Under the pieces are notes generated by a model. The model made no database searches. It saw only the letters and a list, made by a program, of their open reading frames with translations, and was not told where the DNA came from. From positions 62,001 through 126,000 of the forward strand of contig CALFBH010000041.1 of the NCBI GenBank assembly GCA_937951615.1: DNA of 64,000 bases. The letters are read 5' to 3'. Source of the DNA: an uncultured Saprospiraceae bacterium (GTDB lineage: Bacteria > Bacteroidota > Bacteroidia > Chitinophagales > Saprospiraceae). Shown here piece after piece: positions 35,823-44,685 of this stretch (within the stretch, counting starts at the first letter, position 1; each line of letters starts with the position of its first letter). A program made the position numbers and the translations under genes.

Positions 35823-38477
35823 ATGCCCAGTCCATCACAATCAAAAAAACGCAGCCGTCTGTGGATAATAGGACTATTCATCCTGCTCATTCTCCTATTC
35901 CTACTCCATCAATTCGGCATCTATCGCCTACCTTTCAAAAACATCACCGCCTTCGAAGCCGTACCGCACGACAGTGCCATCATACTTGAGATCAACCAGC
36001 CACTCGCAGTCATGAAAAAGCTCCGAAAAACCCAATATTCCAACCAGCTCAACGCTCTACCGCCCGCCAAAAAAATAGACCGTGACCTTGGACATTTATA
36101 TCGCGCACTAAAGTATTCAAAACACAAAGACCTCCTCAACACCCATCAATTCATCGCTGCTGCACAAGCGGGCAATTCAGGCGATTACGAATTTTTATAC
36201 CTGATTGAAAATACAAAAAAAATACAGCCTTCCGAATTGCGCGAAGCTGCTGAAAACTTGCTGACTTCCCACTTTAAAGGCATAGAAATTTATACCTTAC
36301 ATTCGCCGAAAGGCAATATTTCCATTGCGCAGCACAAAGGACTTTTACTCGCTGGAAAATATAGTTTTCTAATAGAATACGCCATCACCCAAGTCAATGA
36401 TTTTGGCAGTAACCTGACCCACGAAAAAGCATTCAGAAAAGCAGAACAATCAGCCCTAAAACAAGGCGACCTGACTTTGTACATCAACTACAGCGACTGG
36501 TCATTGCTCAGTGCCACTTTTCTCGATGAAACCCGAAATAAAGAAACTAGAAACCTTCAAAAATTTGCGTCCTGGACCAGCGTGGACATGAATTTTGAGC
36601 CAGAACAACTGACGCTGAAAGGCTATACACATCCACATCCTGATAATCTGCTCCTTCAGGCTTTGAGCAATGAAAAACAGCCAGAAAGCACAAAAATTGC
36701 CAGAATCCTACCTGACCATACCGCCATTATGACCTGCATTGGTGTACAAAATTTTACATCATTTTATAAAAAAATAACACGCGGAGAAGATGCTAATTTT
36801 CGGAAGTATTTTCTACCCTGGCTCGGCGAAGAAATTGCCTACGTCATCACTGAACCACATGGCAATTCTATTGAATCAGAACAGTTTGCCCTCATGCAGG
36901 TGCGCGATGAAAAACAGGCAGAAGAACTGCTGGCAAAGTATGCTAAAAAGTGGCGCAAGTCAGCCCCCGAAATGTACATGAATTTCCAAATTCTCAAACT
37001 GCCAGAAGCCAATCTACTACGCCCTATTTTCGGCGAGGCACTCAACCCGATTCAATATCCACATTATACCCTGATTGATGATTATGCTTTGTTTGCCAAC
37101 TCCCGTTCTGCCCTTAAATTATGGATCGACAAATACACCATTGGCAAGACGCTCGCCAAAGAACCGCATTATCTGAAATTTGCAAATGGACTGACTGAAA
37201 CTTCCGGTTTATACCTCTATTTCAATACGCCCCGAATGCAGCAATTATTGAAAAATTATTTCAATGATGAAGCCGACAAAACACTAGATAGCCAATACGT
37301 CAATTATGGTAAATTCAGTCCGGCAGGCATTCAGCTTTTGGGTTTCAACAAGGCTTTTTTCACCAATGGACTCATTCCTTATCAAGAGCAAGAATTAGCT
37401 CCGACCAGTATTGTATGGAAAGCCGATTTGGATGCAGGCGCAATCATCCCACCCAAAGTCGTCAAAAATCAAACTTCTGGCGAACTGGAAATTATCGTGC
37501 AGGATGCTATGTTCCAGTTGTACCTCATTGGAAAAGATGGAAATATTCGTTGGAAAAGACAATTGGACAGTCCCATTTTATCTGAGATTCACGAAATCGA
37601 CATACACGCCGACGACAGAAGCCAACTCATGTTCAACACGGCCGATATGATGTATCTCATCAGGCATGATGGCAAAGATGTGGAGCGCAAAGGTTACCCG
37701 CGCCGCCTCCGCAATGTCACCAATGGCATGGCGATTTTTGATTATTATGGCAATAAAGATTATCGGCTTTTTATTGGTGATGTGGCTGGCAATATTTTTG
37801 GCTATGAAAAAGATGGACAACCGCTTACTGGCTGGTCGCCTAAAGAAGACATTGGACAATTAGAACTTCCCGTACAGCATTTTCTTGCCGAAAAAAAGGA
37901 TTATCATATCGCCCTAAATAAACGTGGAGATTTGCATCTACTCGATAGGCGTGGTGAGCATCACGTCGCGCCTGTCAATCTGGAAGGCTCCTTTCTATCT
38001 GGTTTTGATTATGATGTTTCCAAAAAACCTTATCGCATTACAGTTGTAGATGAAACAGGCATAGCAAGAATAGCCAACCTGACTGGTAAATTTTTCAGAA
38101 TGCGTTTTAAAGTAGGTGATAATACTTCCGTAAAATTCGCTTATGATGATGTTGTCGAAGATGAGCGTAAAGATTATGTCCTGCTCAGTGGCAATAGCAT
38201 TGCAGTTTATAAGCACAGCGATCTGGTATTCGAGCAACAATTACCAGATGTTCAGGAAGATATTTTTACCATAAAAATGCCTGGTAAATCAAAGAAAAAC
38301 ATCGGCACCTTATCCGCTACAAAACGACAGATTTATTTATTGGACGAACAAGGTCAGCCCTATCCCAATTTCCCACTTGCAGGCACGACTCGCTTTGAGG
38401 TCAGCGACTTATTCGGCGAAGGAAAAGACGTACTTACTGTAGCGGATGGCGCCGTGATTTATGCTTATCGGTTGTAG
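35823..38477 (+). CDS. DUF3352-like single-pass membrane protein with propeller-like C-terminus
   Basis: This is an 884-residue protein with a Lys/Arg-rich N-terminus and one membrane segment at about residues 12-32 (the LWIIGLFILLILLFLL stretch), so most of it lies outside the cytoplasm. The N-terminal two thirds resemble DUF3352 (AVPHDSAIILEINQP, GDLTLYINYSDW). The last about 300 residues contain repeated strands with IRWKRQLDSPIL, DGQPLTGWSPKED and EQGQPYPNFPLAG, typical of PQQ/quinoprotein-like beta-propellers. The function is unknown. The first ATG (35784) is rejected because it lies upstream of the basic N-terminus and within one leader-length of the -7 element. Confidence 0.75.
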   Translation: MPSPSQSKKRSRLWIIGLFILLILLFLLHQFGIYRLPFKNITAFEAVPHDSAIILEINQPLAVMKKLRKTQYSNQLNALPPAKKIDRDLGHLYRALKYSKHKDLLNTHQFIAAAQAGNSGDYEFLYLIENTKKIQPSELREAAENLLTSHFKGIEIYTLHSPKGNISIAQHKGLLLAGKYSFLIEYAITQVNDFGSNLTHEKAFRKAEQSALKQGDLTLYINYSDWSLLSATFLDETRNKETRNLQKFASWTSVDMNFEPEQLTLKGYTHPHPDNLLLQALSNEKQPESTKIARILPDHTAIMTCIGVQNFTSFYKKITRGEDANFRKYFLPWLGEEIAYVITEPHGNSIESEQFALMQVRDEKQAEELLAKYAKKWRKSAPEMYMNFQILKLPEANLLRPIFGEALNPIQYPHYTLIDDYALFANSRSALKLWIDKYTIGKTLAKEPHYLKFANGLTETSGLYLYFNTPRMQQLLKNYFNDEADKTLDSQYVNYGKFSPAGIQLLGFNKAFFTNGLIPYQEQELAPTSIVWKADLDAGAIIPPKVVKNQTSGELEIIVQDAMFQLYLIGKDGNIRWKRQLDSPILSEIHEIDIHADDRSQLMFNTADMMYLIRHDGKDVERKGYPRRLRNVTNGMAIFDYYGNKDYRLFIGDVAGNIFGYEKDGQPLTGWSPKEDIGQLELPVQHFLAEKKDYHIALNKRGDLHLLDRRGEHHVAPVNLEGSFLSGFDYDVSKKPYRITVVDETGIARIANLTGKFFRMRFKVGDNTSVKFAYDDVVEDERKDYVLLSGNSIAVYKHSDLVFEQQLPDVQEDIFTIKMPGKSKKNIGTLSATKRQIYLLDEQGQPYPNFPLAGTTRFEVSDLFGEGKDVLTVADGAVIYAYRL

Positions 38478-38481
38478 TATT

Positions 38482-39342
38482 TTATTCAATTGCGATCCTA
38501 GCAATATCCGCTTTGCCAATCAGATAATTGATAAAAGAACTACATAAAACTAACATGTACTTGGCATCGTAATAATCCGGCTCATTCGGTTGTTCAACTA
38601 TGGCGTGTCTGATACCGCTTTCCTTGTCATTAGTGTAAGCGTAAAATTTTATAATTCCTTCTTTGAATTGGGCATTAACATTCAGCCCCTTTTCTTCTAA
38701 TTTGTTAATTGCTTTTCTGAATGTATGTTCGCTTGTAATAACCCGACAGATAGCCTCTACTGCTGATATGGATTCTTTGATGGAGTTACGGTAGTTTGGC
38801 GATCTTCTATCTGAAAGAAAGTCTAGGGCTTTATCCAAATGAATGTTCGCACCAGTAAGTGCAGTCAATCCCTCCGTTCCATCAATAGCTTCCATAACTT
38901 CTCTAAACTCAGCATCATCAGAAATAGGAACTAATTGAAGGTTTTTGATTCTATATGCTGATGATTCTCTTTCTAAAACCTTATTTAACTCATTTGCAAA
39001 GTTATCCATGCTAAATTCGCACCATGCACTAACCTCAACTCTTTCTTTATCAAAATTTATATTGAGCATAAATTCTATAAAATCATAAATCTCATACCAT
39101 GCAGAACCAAAATATGCTTCTCTTATGCAATGAATAGTTTTCTCCTGTGTAGGAGGCACTTGGTCTATAGGCTCTTTATAGAAATCACGCCATAGACATT
39201 TATGTAAATCATTGGAAATAATTTTATCTAAATAAGATGTTGTTATCACATTCCATAACGAATTTCTAAGCTCGTCATCCATCGACTCCAACTGAATTTT
39301 CTTAGTAGCCGGAACTTTACCTCTTCTTTGGGAAAATCTCAT
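38482..39342 (-). CDS. AbiJ-NTD4 / HEPN abortive-infection-like protein
   Basis: This 286-residue protein starts with MRFSQRRGKVP and SMDDELRNSLWN, the hallmark of the AbiJ N-terminal domain 4 family. Its C-terminal half is helical, with YAYTNDKESGIRHA, the AbiJ/HEPN-type motif with the R-H pair. Such proteins act in phage defence or stress-induced growth arrest as putative RNases. It is convergent with the DUF3352-like gene (4 bp apart) and lies just downstream of a RelE-type toxin-antitoxin pair on the same strand. Confidence 0.82.
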   Translation of the reverse strand: MRFSQRRGKVPATKKIQLESMDDELRNSLWNVITTSYLDKIISNDLHKCLWRDFYKEPIDQVPPTQEKTIHCIREAYFGSAWYEIYDFIEFMLNINFDKERVEVSAWCEFSMDNFANELNKVLERESSAYRIKNLQLVPISDDAEFREVMEAIDGTEGLTALTGANIHLDKALDFLSDRRSPNYRNSIKESISAVEAICRVITSEHTFRKAINKLEEKGLNVNAQFKEGIIKFYAYTNDKESGIRHAIVEQPNEPDYYDAKYMLVLCSSFINYLIGKADIARIAIE

Positions 39343-39384
39343 GTTTTTGTTTTGATATTGGATAAATGGTGTTGTCGTCTAAAA

Positions 39385-39645
39385 TTATTGATAAGCATCT
39401 TTCCTATGACGAACTGCAATAACTTCAACTAAAAGCGCACCATCATCAATTGTATATATGACTCTGTAATTGCCCACTCGTATTCGCCAATAATTTTCGT
39501 ACCCAACCAATTTTCTACTGCCACTTGGTCTTGGGTCGTCAGCTAAAGCATATATTTTGGTAAGTACCCGCTTTATCATTGGTTTAGGTAATTCACGGAT
39601 TTCCTTTTGGGCACTTTTCTTGATTTGAACACTATACTTCGCCAT
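39385..39645 (-). CDS. RelE/ParE-family toxin
   Basis: This 86-residue protein has the RelE/StbE fold pattern: KKSAQKEIRELPKP at about 9-22, DDPRPSGSRKLVG near 37-49, NYWRIRVGNYRVIYTIDD at about 51-68, and the terminal VRHRKDAYQ. RelE toxins cut mRNA in the ribosome; the basic residues RIRVGNYR and RHRKD fit that role. The start overlaps the antitoxin gene by 14 bp. Confidence 0.93.
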   Translation of the reverse strand: MAKYSVQIKKSAQKEIRELPKPMIKRVLTKIYALADDPRPSGSRKLVGYENYWRIRVGNYRVIYTIDDGALLVEVIAVRHRKDAYQ

Positions 39646-39829
39646 TCAGTAGTCCGTCTTTTTTGAGTTCATTCACAAACGATTCCAAACTATCGCTTTT
39701 TTCATTTTTCCGGGCTTCTACCAGCAGGCGGTCATAGAAATCCTGCCATAACTCACCATAAAGTTTTAAGTCAATTTGAACTGCCAATTTATTATTGTCA
39801 GCATCTGTAAGATAGTTGATACCTCTCAT
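39632..39829 (-). CDS. Antitoxin of the RelE-type pair
   Basis: This 65-residue protein lies directly upstream of and overlaps the toxin gene. It has an acidic, helical C-terminus and no recognisable ribbon-helix-helix or HTH motif by eye (MRGINYLTDADNNK... onward). Identification is by position, size and overlap, as expected for a type II antitoxin that also represses its operon. The spacer between 39830 and 40010 shows no gene and may hold the promoter. Confidence 0.8.
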   Translation of the reverse strand: MRGINYLTDADNNKLAVQIDLKLYGELWQDFYDRLLVEARKNEKSDSLESFVNELKKDGLLNGEV

Positions 39830-40010
39830 GTTACTATATTTACTTTTTTCAAAGATACAAAATAAAACCTACCATTGCCAGTGACAAAAACATGAATTTC
39901 GGTTTAACAATTTTTTTTGAGTTTGTACTTGCGCTTATTAGATGAAGATGACTCAAAACTATAAGCCCCTTTTGTATTTCAATTTGACGTTTGAATTTGT
40001 ATTTACAAAA

Positions 40011-42572
40011 CTACCGCTTCAACTGACTCACAATAGTAGAATCCGTAATCTTATCATCCTCCGCCAGTAAAAAAGCCTTACTCAGCACCACCGACAAACC
40101 CCGATCCCCCTCAAAAGGCAAAAACACTTTATCTCCCGTCTTATTCTGCTTAGCGTCAGGAACGATACAAAGATATTGGTCATTTGGTTCCATCAAAATA
40201 TTCGTACTGCCGATATGGATTTTGTACGCCCGAATCTTACCTTTCACCCGCAAAAACTTACCATCAATACGTGCGATATCCTTGATTTTCAGTCGGGGAA
40301 CAAGCTTCTCTAAAACCTGCTTACGGGTTTTCGCGACTTCCGTCAAATCACCAAAGGAGTAGGACTGCCAGTAATCCCGATATTGCGGCAAGCCACTATT
40401 ATCATTCCAGTTGGGGTCATTGCCGACACTCGCCACACCGACAAATAAATCCACATCCCGCATCACTTCCGAGAAAACAATTTTCGGCACCTCCACCAAA
40501 TCAATCGTCCGCTGATTTTCATTCAAAAACTTCACCTGATCAGTAGAAACATAATTCAAAATACCGGAATCCGAGTATTCGCCCTCCGCATACAATTCAT
40601 TGATCCAGTATTCAGCCGTCAGCCCATATCTTTTCAGTGGTAAAATAGCAATTTCACAATCCCGCCCATCATCATACGCACCAAGCAAAGAATACTTCCA
40701 GCCCCGCAGATTCGCTAAGGCACTAAACTGATGTTGCTTGAGCAAATGTGCTGCCATGCGATTGCTATACGTGCGCGTATTCACCTCAGCATCTGTCAGG
40801 ATATACACCTCTCGATATGCCTGCTTCATCGGCTGGCGAATTTGTAAAACCTCTAAGCGGTCACGCCAGGCAATCACGCCCTCCACACCTGCATGTACAG
40901 GATGCCAAAGACGTACTTTAGTCTCCGCTGTCGGCTTCACCTCCTTTCCTTTTACATTCTGCCAGATGTCATTTTGTCGGAGTACTTCGACCTCTTTTTT
41001 ACCGTTTGTAAATATCCAGATGAGCTTCTTGGCAAGAAAGCCAACCAAGCCATGCTGAATATAATATTTTTCAAAATTTCCGTATGGGATCTCCCGATTG
41101 ACAACATAAGAACGGTCAATGCGATTGCGCTGCGCGGTCAGTTGTTTTTTGATGTTCTTAAATTCTTCTTTTGCCTTTTTGAATTTACTATGATGCTTTT
41201 TGTTTTTTTTGACAAATGCAGGCACCGTTTTTTGCAAGGAGCCGTCAGGTTTGATCCATTGTTCACGAGCCTTACCGATACCCAGTACTTCAAATTCTAA
41301 AGCATAATCATCAAACTCTAAAATCTTACTACCCTCCACCAATCCAAAATCAGGAATAGACAATTCTTCAATTTCTGCCGGCTGAATATTCAGCCTTTCA
41401 GCAGCAGCATTCAGGTATTTTTCAATGAGTTTTTTGGCTTTATTTTGTCGAATAACTGAGCGCAATCGAGACAAATGACCAATACCTTCCAGCCCTTTTG
41501 AGTGTGCCAGCACATAAATGCAAGCATTCCCCAATGCACCAGCCGCCGGACCGACACCCGGAACTTTTTTGTACGCCCGTTCCGTTAGTTGTGCCAGAAT
41601 ATTAAGCGTTTTGCTATCGTGAAATTGCACCAGCGACCAGACCAGCCCCTTAGCTAGTATCGCATTTTTTTGTTCTAAAAGCTTATAATAAATATAACCA
41701 GGGTAATCGCTATACTGCCGGGCAGCACCTTGCGTTGTTTTCATGGAAATGATATGTTCCAGCCACTCCTGCACATGTTTTTTATAGGCTGCCGCCCCAA
41801 TAATTTCTATTATTTTTCTCGACTTATCTAAGTATTTTTTAGGAGGTTTCCCAGCAGTTGCCTTCTGTGTGTGGTAAAACATTTCATAGAAACCATTGCG
41901 CACTTCAGTTTTTTTGAGTTTGCTCATTTCCTCATTTACAAAAACGCCAAACGCATCTTCTTCGCTTAATTGATAGGGTGCAGTAGCATCACCATGCACC
42001 AGTTTCAACATTTTAAATTTAACTTTTTTGACATCTGCCCCCCAGGACGGAGAGTTAACATTCAGTTCCGTCCATTTTAAAACTTCTTCAAAAAATGCCT
42101 TCAATTCGTCAGATAAGCCGTTTTTTTTGACATGCTTTTCTACTTGTATAAATGAATGACCTAATGGCCAGTTTGAAAATTTAATTTTTTTATCCTCTTC
42201 TGATCTTTTTTTATAGACTAAAAACAAAACCATTAGTTCTTCATCTGTAAATTCTGTTTTTAACCTAATTAATGATTTAAGTAAAGCTTCGCAGATAGCA
42301 TACCATCGTCTACCACCTGTATTCCATTCCATCCAGTGAGTAGCCTGATATTTTTCAAAGACTTTTTCATTATCCATTATTGTAAAAAACATCAACCCTT
42401 TGCGAAAAGCATCATCCTTTTCTTTTATGTTTTGATAGGAAGGACAATCCTTAATTTTCAAATTATAATAAAGACTTTGCCCAGATGCTTCCTCAAATAA
42501 ACGTTCTACAATTGTCTGGTATTCACTATTTTCTAAATGGCTGTTGAGCAGATTTTTTATTTTATCAAGCAT
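40011..42572 (-). CDS. DUF4132-domain protein
   Basis: This 853-residue cytosolic protein has the DUF4132 signature RNRIDRSYVVNREIPYGNFE around residues 493-512, followed by HGLVGFLAKKLIWIF. It also has the C-terminal YWINELYAEGEYSDSGI and VVLSKAFLLAEDDKITDSTI regions shared with MolR/YehI-type proteins. The biochemical role of this family is unknown. It lies between panC and the toxin-antitoxin/AbiJ genes on the same strand. Its leader (42573-42613), read on the minus strand, is made of CAAATTCAAA/CAAATACAAA words without a Shine-Dalgarno sequence. Confidence 0.82.
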   Translation of the reverse strand: MLDKIKNLLNSHLENSEYQTIVERLFEEASGQSLYYNLKIKDCPSYQNIKEKDDAFRKGLMFFTIMDNEKVFEKYQATHWMEWNTGGRRWYAICEALLKSLIRLKTEFTDEELMVLFLVYKKRSEEDKKIKFSNWPLGHSFIQVEKHVKKNGLSDELKAFFEEVLKWTELNVNSPSWGADVKKVKFKMLKLVHGDATAPYQLSEEDAFGVFVNEEMSKLKKTEVRNGFYEMFYHTQKATAGKPPKKYLDKSRKIIEIIGAAAYKKHVQEWLEHIISMKTTQGAARQYSDYPGYIYYKLLEQKNAILAKGLVWSLVQFHDSKTLNILAQLTERAYKKVPGVGPAAGALGNACIYVLAHSKGLEGIGHLSRLRSVIRQNKAKKLIEKYLNAAAERLNIQPAEIEELSIPDFGLVEGSKILEFDDYALEFEVLGIGKAREQWIKPDGSLQKTVPAFVKKNKKHHSKFKKAKEEFKNIKKQLTAQRNRIDRSYVVNREIPYGNFEKYYIQHGLVGFLAKKLIWIFTNGKKEVEVLRQNDIWQNVKGKEVKPTAETKVRLWHPVHAGVEGVIAWRDRLEVLQIRQPMKQAYREVYILTDAEVNTRTYSNRMAAHLLKQHQFSALANLRGWKYSLLGAYDDGRDCEIAILPLKRYGLTAEYWINELYAEGEYSDSGILNYVSTDQVKFLNENQRTIDLVEVPKIVFSEVMRDVDLFVGVASVGNDPNWNDNSGLPQYRDYWQSYSFGDLTEVAKTRKQVLEKLVPRLKIKDIARIDGKFLRVKGKIRAYKIHIGSTNILMEPNDQYLCIVPDAKQNKTGDKVFLPFEGDRGLSVVLSKAFLLAEDDKITDSTIVSQLKR

Positions 42573-42613
42573 GACCCTTTGAATTTGAATTTGACGTTTG
42601 TATTTGTATTTCC
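42573..42613 (-). repeat. CAAATTCAAA word leader of the DUF4132 gene
   Basis: The 41-bp spacer between the panC stop and the DUF4132 start reads on the minus strand as AAATACAAATACAAACGTCAAATTCAAATTCAAA. The same word family precedes the small gene at 50299, lies next to the DUF4132 stop (39980-40010) and occurs upstream of the GH3 gene (11650-11690). Confidence 0.55.
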
Positions 42614-43462
42614 TTACTTCAAAACCATATTATCCAACAACCTCACCTTCCCCAACTGAACCGTCGTACAAGCTACAGCGATGTCGGCATCATCAAAACT
42701 ATCAATGCGTTCTAAGGTGTCTCCATTGACAATTTCAAAATAATCCGCTTTGGCATCGGGAATACTATTCAGTTTTTCCAGTGCCTGCTGGATGACTTCT
42801 GCCGGACTTAGTGTTTTTGCAGCTTCCTTTGCCCAATGCAGTGTCCGGTTGATGTCGGCTGCATTTTTGCGTTCTTTGGTAGTTAGGTGGCGGTTGCGCG
42901 AACTCATCGCCAGTCCATCCTCCTCCCGCATGATTGGGCAGGTCACGACCTCCACCTCATACTTCAGCACTTTAAACATATAACGACAAAGGGCTTGCTG
43001 CTGATAGTCTTTCTGCCCCATATACAATCGGTCTGGCTGTACAATATCAATGAGTCGTCTTACGACCTGCGCCATCCCGTCGAAATGTCCAGGGCGATGC
43101 GCACCTTCCATCTGTGTAGCCATATTGCCAAAATCAACACCATGCATAATGTCCAGTCCTGGCGGATAAATTTCTGCTGCTGGTGGCATAAACAATACAT
43201 CGTTGTTTTCCAGCGTTAATAAGTGAGCGTCTTCTGCACCAGTTCTCGGGTAACGAATAAGATCGTCCTGATCATTAAACTGCGTGGGATTCACAAAAAT
43301 ACTACACACCGAAATATCACATTCAGATTTGGCAGCACGTATTAGTGACAGATGTCCTTCATGCAATGCGCCCATGGTCGGTACAAAACCGATAGCAGCG
43401 TTCTTTGCTCGCTCTTCGTTGAGGTATTGTTGCAGATCAGCAACTCTTGTAAATAGCAACAT
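42614..43462 (-). CDS. panC: Pantothenate synthetase
   Basis: PanC condenses pantoate and beta-alanine with ATP in coenzyme A synthesis. The 282-residue length is normal. PTMGALHEGHLSLIRAAK (HxGH motif) is at about residues 29-46, GQKDYQQ near 150 binds substrate, and MSSRNRHL at about 187 is the KMSKS-equivalent. The gene is divergent from the glycogen synthase-like gene, an arrangement common in Bacteroidota. Confidence 0.97.
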   Translation of the reverse strand: MLLFTRVADLQQYLNEERAKNAAIGFVPTMGALHEGHLSLIRAAKSECDISVCSIFVNPTQFNDQDDLIRYPRTGAEDAHLLTLENNDVLFMPPAAEIYPPGLDIMHGVDFGNMATQMEGAHRPGHFDGMAQVVRRLIDIVQPDRLYMGQKDYQQQALCRYMFKVLKYEVEVVTCPIMREEDGLAMSSRNRHLTTKERKNAADINRTLHWAKEAAKTLSPAEVIQQALEKLNSIPDAKADYFEIVNGDTLERIDSFDDADIAVACTTVQLGKVRLLDNMVLK

Positions 43463-43853
43463 ATTTTATAATAAAGATAGAATGAGTAAATTATTTGAAT
43501 GAATGTCAGGACAAGTAATTTAGTGAATTTCCAAAACGCTCTTGTTTTATCATTCTCTCATCCATTCATTCTCTCATTGTGGACACGGCAAATTACTATT
43601 AATTAATTTTTTTCACAACAAAAGCTCTTTGAAAACCGGAATAGGATTTTACAGACAGGACATTTTTGTCTGTTAAGGCAGGCTTAAAAGGCGGCAAAAT
43701 TCAAAAAAGTCCTTTTTTTTCACTAAATTTGCAGCCCGAAAATCAGCGCACGGTTAATTTCGAGCCTTTAAACAAAAGAAAATGAACAATTCGTACATAT
43801 TCTTTATTGAAGAGATTAACTATCATTCAGTTTTAAATTAAAAAAGTTCTTTT
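43463..43853 (+). promoter_or_regulatory. 391-bp spacer with promoter and possible leader ORF
   Basis: A TAAATTTG element (43724-43731) is the best -7 candidate for the downstream gene. Upstream lies a small hairpin ACAGACA/TGTCTGT (43651-43673). Downstream, an ORF of 19 codons (43782-43841, MNNSYIFFIEEINYHSVLN) ends 12 bp before the glycogen synthase-like start. Whether it is translated is unknown. The panC-proximal part has ATTCATTCTCTCATT words. Confidence 0.45.
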
Positions 43854-44669
43854 ATGGATAAAACGAGAGTCCTCATAGTCACGCAGGAAATGGATCCCTA
43901 CACCGATCTCTCGGAAATTTCAGCTATCGCCAGAAAATTACCACAACATATACAGGAGCAAGGAATGGAAATACGGGTATTAATGCCCCGCTTCGGTACT
44001 ATCAACGAAAGAAGACACCGTCTTCATGAAGTTGTTCGCCTTTCTGGTATGAATATTATTGTGGGTGGCGACGATTACCCTTTAATTATAAAAGTAGCCT
44101 CATTGCCTGGCGCACGTATGCAGGTATATTTCTTGGATAATGATGATTTTTTCAAAAGGAAACAAATCTTCACCAATGAAGACAATGAGCCATTTGCAGA
44201 TAATGCTGATCGTATGATTTTCTTCTGCAAAGGCGCAATAGAAACAGTGAAAAAATTTGGATGGGCTCCAGACATTATCCACTGTCATGGCTGGATGACC
44301 AGTCTTATACCTTTGTATATCAAAACAGCTTACAAAAACGAGTCAATTTTCCAAAACTCTAAAGTCATATATTCTTTATATAACAGTAGTTACGAAGAAT
44401 CTTTTGACGAAACTTTTTTCGCAAAGGCATGTATCAATAATCTGAAAGAAGAAGAACTATCTGATTATAAAGATGCTTCAGGTGTTGTTTTACATAGTGG
44501 TGCCATCAAACAATCAGATGCCATTATACTAGGTAGCGAAAACCTCAATGGTGCAGTACCCAAAGAACTCGCAGCCGAAAAGGTTGTTCTCCCTCACCAG
44601 AGTGAAGAAGAATATCTGGGTGCTTATGTCGATTTTTATAAATCCTTACTGGTTCCAGTAGAAGAGTAA
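43854..44669 (+). CDS. Glycogen/starch synthase-like protein (GT5 N-terminal domain only)
   Basis: This 271-residue protein matches the N-terminal half of glycogen synthase. RVLIVTQEMDPYTDLSEISAIARKLP is the start (with TQEMDPY in place of SxExxP), and PDIIHCHGWMTSLIPLYIK at about 141 is the GT5 signature. The C-terminal catalytic half is absent, so it is about half the usual length. The same short form is conserved in this position in Bacteroidota, next to panC, and is probably not a broken gene. The substrate is unknown. Its stop is 16 bp before the DUF4270 gene. Confidence 0.85.
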   Translation: MDKTRVLIVTQEMDPYTDLSEISAIARKLPQHIQEQGMEIRVLMPRFGTINERRHRLHEVVRLSGMNIIVGGDDYPLIIKVASLPGARMQVYFLDNDDFFKRKQIFTNEDNEPFADNADRMIFFCKGAIETVKKFGWAPDIIHCHGWMTSLIPLYIKTAYKNESIFQNSKVIYSLYNSSYEESFDETFFAKACINNLKEEELSDYKDASGVVLHSGAIKQSDAIILGSENLNGAVPKELAAEKVVLPHQSEEEYLGAYVDFYKSLLVPVEE

Positions 44670-44685
44670 AATATTTTAAGCAAAA

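Noticed and set aside
43854-44669. Glycogen synthase-like gene as a truncated pseudogene
   Set aside because: The half-length form with an intact frame and operon spacing is the usual form at this locus in Bacteroidota.
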